Shown piece by piece: positions 4,247 to 7,153 of a stretch of 7,153 nt of DNA. The position numbers and the translations under genes are program-made. Positions within the stretch are counted from its first letter, which is position 1; the number at the start of each line of letters is the position of its first letter. The notes beneath the pieces were generated by a model. The model worked only from the letters and a program-made list of their open reading frames with translations. It did not search any database and was not told where the DNA came from. This DNA is from JAJYIW01 sp036787065. GTDB lineage: Bacteria > Chloroflexota > Anaerolineae > Anaerolineales > Anaerolineaceae. The stretch covers positions 1 through 7,153 of the forward strand of contig DAIQPZ010000137.1 of the NCBI GenBank assembly GCA_036787065.1, in the 5' to 3' direction.

Positions 4247-7153
4247 ATGCCCGATCTCCCCATTATTCGCTTTACAGTCAGTCCACTATCTGAAAATGAC
4301 CCGCGTTCGGCTGGGTTGTTAACCGACTCCCGCGCCATGGGGCTTGACTCAATCCAGACCTTGCGCTCCGTTGATCTCTTTTTCATCCAGGGAGCTTTGG
4401 ACGAACCTACCTGCAAGCGGTTGGCTCACGATCTGCTGGCCGACCCGGTCACCCAGCGCTGCATCTGGCGCCTCTTCCAACCCTCCTCGTCTATATCCGA
4501 GGAGGGTGTCGCTTTCGAAGAGGGTGCTTCGCCCTGTTTGAGGGTCGAGGTCGCCCTGCGCCCTGGCGTCACCGACCCGGTGGCCGAACAGCTCATCCGC
4601 GCCGCCCACGAGATTGGCATCCTGGGTGTGGAGCGGGTGTGCACTGGCCAGCAGATTACCGTCACCGGGCAAGAGGTCACCTCCGCCGACTTGCAAACCC
4701 TGGCGCGCCGGCTTCTGGCGAACCCTGTGATCCAGCGCTACGTCCTTGGGACGGTAGAACCGATCTTCATGCCTGGCGCCGCCTCATCCGGGCAGGTTGA
4801 AGTCATCCCCCTGCGCGCCCTGGATGATCGTGCGCTGGAAGCCATCTCTATCCAGCGCCGCGCCGCTCTGGATCTGGCCGAGATGAAAGCCATCCAGGCT
4901 TACTACACCGCCGAAGGCCGCGACCCCACCGACGTCGAGTTCGAGGCCCTGGCGCAAACTTGGAGCGAACACTGCGTCCATAAAACGTTTAAATCTCGTA
5001 TCACCCTGGTTGGAGAAGGCTTCGATTTTCCTTATCCACCCGTAGTGGACAATCTGTTCAACACCTATATCCGCCGCGCCACCCAAATACTTCAGCCCCC
5101 CTGGCTTCTGTCTGCCTTTACTGACAACGCCGGCATCCTGGCCTTCGATGACCAATTCGAAGTATCTTTCAAGGTCGAAACCCACAACCACCCCTCCGCA
5201 ATCGAGCCCTTTGGTGGCGCCAATACCGGTGTGGGAGGGGTGATCCGCGACATCCTCGGCGTATCGGCCAAACCCATCGCCAACACGGATGTGTTGTGCT
5301 TTGGTCCGCAAGATGCGCCCCTTGATACCCTCGCGGATGGGATCCTGCATCCCCGGCGCATCCAATCCGGGGTGGTCGCCGGCGTGCAAGATTACGGCAA
5401 CAAGATGGGCATCCCCACCGTCAATGGGGCCATTTGGTACGACCCCGGATTCACCGCCAACCCGCTCGTCTTCTGCGGCTGTGTCGGTATTGCCCCGCGA
5501 GGGCGCCATCCGCGCCAGCCCCTACCCGGTGACCGCGTGGTCCTGCTTGGCGGCCGGACAGGTCGGGACGGTCTGCGGGGCGCCACTTTTAGCTCCATGA
5601 CCATGGATGCCCAGACAGGAGAAGTGGCCGGCGCTTCTGTCCAGATCGGCGACCCAATCACCGAGAAGGGCGTGCTCGAAGTCATCCTCAAGGCGCGCGA
5701 CCAGGGTCTATACCATGCCATCACTGACTGCGGCGCGGGTGGGCTCTCATCCGCCGTGGGCGAGATGGCCAACCCGACCGGCGTGGATGTGGACCTGGCC
5801 CAGGTGCGCTTGAAATATCCCGGTCTGGCCCCTTGGGAAATCTGGCTTTCCGAAGCCCAGGAGCGCATGGTACTGGCCATACCGCCCGCCTCTACCCGGG
5901 CTGTGAAAGATTTGTGCGCGCTCTACGAGGTCGATTACACCGATTTGGGGAGTTTCACCGGCGCCGGGCGGCTGTTGGTACGCTTCGCTGGCCAGCCGGT
6001 ATTGGATCTATCCTGCGACTTCCTCCATGAGGGCATTCCCCAACGCCAGCTTGTGGCGTCACGACCCGTCCTTCCGCCTCCCACTTCATTAGTTGAACAT
6101 TCAGGCCCTCTCGATCTACCCGCTACATTGCTGGCGCTTCTATCTCATCCCAACATTGCCTCCAAAGCCGCGGTGATCCGCCAGTACGACCACGAAGTCC
6201 AGGGGGGAACTGTGGTCAAACCGCTCACTGGCGTGGCCAACGATGGGCCAGCGGATGCCTGTGTGATCAAACCCATCATGAGCCAGGGGTCCACCGGGCT
6301 GGTCCTTTCCAACGGGCTCAATCCCGAGTACGGCAAGCTGGATGCCTATCGCATGGCTTTGTGTGCCATCGATGAAGCCGTGCGTAACGCCGTGGCGGTT
6401 GGCGCCGACCCGGACTGCATCGCCCTGCTGGATAATTTCTGCTGGGGCGACCCGCGCCGCCCAGAAGTGATGGGGGCGCTCCTCGAAGCTACCCGCGGCT
6501 GTTATGAGGGTGCGCTGCGTTATAAGGCCCCCTTCATCTCCGGAAAAGACTCTTTCAATAACGAATACATGGGCGCGGATGGTCAGCGCCATTCCATCCC
6601 GCCCACCCTGCTCATCTCCGCCATCGGTATCATCCCAGACGTCACCCACACGGTCACCCTGGACCTTAAACAAGCGGGGCATTTACTATACCGGGTGGGT
6701 GATTTTCACCCGGTCTTCGGTGGCAGTCATTATGCCATGATCAAAAGTGGGTTGGAGGTGAATTACGAAGGAACGCAGTTCCAGGCGCCGCAGCCGCCGG
6801 CCAGCGCGCCCCAGGTATACCGCGCCCTGCACCAGGCAATCGCTGTCCAGCGCGTGGTGCTGGCCTGCCACGATCTCAGCGAGGGCGGTTTGCTGGTCGC
6901 CGCGGCGGAAATGGCTATTGCGGGGAGGCTCGGACTGCGCCTGGCACCACCCCCATCGGCCGATTTGACTACCTGGTGTTTTGGTGAAGTTGCCGGCTGC
7001 CTGCTGGTTGAAGTTGCGCCGGAAGACGTCCAGACCTTTGAAACCCTCATGGCCGGCCTGCCCTGCGAACCCATCGGTCGTCTTTCTGCCGATGGGTCAT
7101 TCACCCTCGACCACCCCGAGCACCCGTTCTCACTTCCCATCGACCAATTGGTT
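4247..7153 (+). CDS. purL: Phosphoribosylformylglycinamidine synthase, PurS-PurS-PurL fusion (3' end cut by window)
   Basis: FGAM synthetase converts FGAR, ATP and ammonia from glutamine to FGAM, the fourth step of purine synthesis, in the cytoplasm. The frame runs 969 codons with no stop to the window edge. Residues 5-75 and 98-170 are two PurS-like modules whose ends correspond: LLADPVTQR (63-71) and LLANPVIQR (156-164). The PurL part follows: WSEHC (239-243), VETHNHPSA (310-318), GGANTGVGG (323-331), QSGVVAGVQDYGNKMGIP (373-390), DCGAGGLSSAVGEM (494-507), WLSEAQERM (533-541), GVANDGPAD (662-670), SGKDSF (765-770) and HDLSEGG (875-881). The sequence at the edge resembles the end of the second AIRS-like domain. 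The gene may therefore stop soon, with PurQ encoded separately, or may continue into a glutaminase domain. GAGGTG lies seven bases before the ATG. A 20-residue Ser/Glu-rich linker (79-97) joins the PurS modules and is encoded over a palindrome. No frameshift is seen. Identification is firm. Confidence 0.96.
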   Translation, partial: MPDLPIIRFTVSPLSENDPRSAGLLTDSRAMGLDSIQTLRSVDLFFIQGALDEPTCKRLAHDLLADPVTQRCIWRLFQPSSSISEEGVAFEEGASPCLRVEVALRPGVTDPVAEQLIRAAHEIGILGVERVCTGQQITVTGQEVTSADLQTLARRLLANPVIQRYVLGTVEPIFMPGAASSGQVEVIPLRALDDRALEAISIQRRAALDLAEMKAIQAYYTAEGRDPTDVEFEALAQTWSEHCVHKTFKSRITLVGEGFDFPYPPVVDNLFNTYIRRATQILQPPWLLSAFTDNAGILAFDDQFEVSFKVETHNHPSAIEPFGGANTGVGGVIRDILGVSAKPIANTDVLCFGPQDAPLDTLADGILHPRRIQSGVVAGVQDYGNKMGIPTVNGAIWYDPGFTANPLVFCGCVGIAPRGRHPRQPLPGDRVVLLGGRTGRDGLRGATFSSMTMDAQTGEVAGASVQIGDPITEKGVLEVILKARDQGLYHAITDCGAGGLSSAVGEMANPTGVDVDLAQVRLKYPGLAPWEIWLSEAQERMVLAIPPASTRAVKDLCALYEVDYTDLGSFTGAGRLLVRFAGQPVLDLSCDFLHEGIPQRQLVASRPVLPPPTSLVEHSGPLDLPATLLALLSHPNIASKAAVIRQYDHEVQGGTVVKPLTGVANDGPADACVIKPIMSQGSTGLVLSNGLNPEYGKLDAYRMALCAIDEAVRNAVAVGADPDCIALLDNFCWGDPRRPEVMGALLEATRGCYEGALRYKAPFISGKDSFNNEYMGADGQRHSIPPTLLISAIGIIPDVTHTVTLDLKQAGHLLYRVGDFHPVFGGSHYAMIKSGLEVNYEGTQFQAPQPPASAPQVYRALHQAIAVQRVVLACHDLSEGGLLVAAAEMAIAGRLGLRLAPPPSADLTTWCFGEVAGCLLVEVAPEDVQTFETLMAGLPCEPIGRLSADGSFTLDHPEHPFSLPIDQLV
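4481..4506. repeat. Perfect 9-bp inverted repeat inside purL linker
   Basis: CCCTCCTCG (4481-4489) and CGAGGAGGG (4498-4506) are exact inverse complements around TCTATATC. They are followed by repeated GAGGGT units (4502, 4520, 4540) and a GGGTGCTTCGCCC partial hairpin (4522-4534). The block encodes the low-complexity linker between the two PurS modules. It looks like a palindromic repeat accommodated in a tolerant part of the gene. Confidence 0.6.

Noticed and set aside
4784..5509. 241-codon open frame on the minus strand inside purL
   Set aside because: It lies antisense to the catalytic core of purL, matches no family, and is explained by high-GC codon structure of the real gene.
5392..5880. 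Minus-strand open frame of 162 codons
   Set aside because: It is antisense to purL motifs and its low-complexity Ser/Arg/Pro translation is typical of a shadow frame.
6140..6682. Minus-strand open frame of 180 codons
   Set aside because: It is antisense to the second AIRS-like domain of purL, which reads continuously in the plus frame with all motifs.
4247..7153. Frameshift or pseudogene in purL
   Set aside because: The reading frame checked at successive motifs (WSEHC, VETHNHPSA, GDPITEKG, GVANDGPAD, HDLSEGG) is continuous over 969 codons with no stop.

Overview
The window looks like a stretch of chromosome from a free-living bacterium with moderate to high GC content. It contains five complete genes and a sixth that is truncated by the right edge. 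The N-terminally PurS-fused PurL, the HisN-like IMPase and the style of the intergenic palindromes suggest Chloroflexota (Anaerolineae-like). That is an inference from recall, and nothing in the window proves it.

Left part (1-2191), leftward genes. An inositol-monophosphatase/histidinol-phosphatase family enzyme (2014 to 1238) is followed by a DegV-family fatty-acid-binding protein (950 to 54). The 287-nt gap between them carries a string of hairpins (1070-1150). It also holds a perfect TGTGA-N6-TCACA palindrome (1027-1042) just upstream of degV.

Middle part (2192-4022). A small double zinc-ribbon protein (2192-2662, rightward) comes first, then about 410 nt of intergenic DNA with two kinds of dispersed repeat. 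Next are an unrecognised two-helix membrane protein with a coiled-coil tail (3075-3668, rightward) and a small VOC (glyoxalase-fold) protein (4010 to 3672, leftward).

Right part (4247 to the end). A long open gene is read without interruption to base 7153. It encodes FGAM synthetase (PurL, purine biosynthesis) preceded by two PurS-like modules. A good sigma-70 promoter (TTGACT-17-TAAAAT) lies directly upstream.

The most notable non-genic finding is a family of three non-autonomous mobile elements of 110, 111 and 110 bp (2030-2139, 2914-3024, 4045-4154), all in the same orientation. Each starts with GTAA and contains a long central hairpin. The third copy has 12-bp terminal inverted repeats (11/12) and a perfect 8-bp target duplication TTTATTTG, which is the signature expected of an IS66-family-derived MITE. 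The first copy sits directly against the IMPase ribosome-binding site and creates a false N-terminal extension of that gene. The third separates the VOC gene from the purL promoter region. The hairpin cores of copies 1 and 3 are inverted relative to each other, and copy 2 carries a different core, so the elements look modular.

The genes do not form an obvious single pathway. I see no defence system, CRISPR array, tRNA or rRNA.
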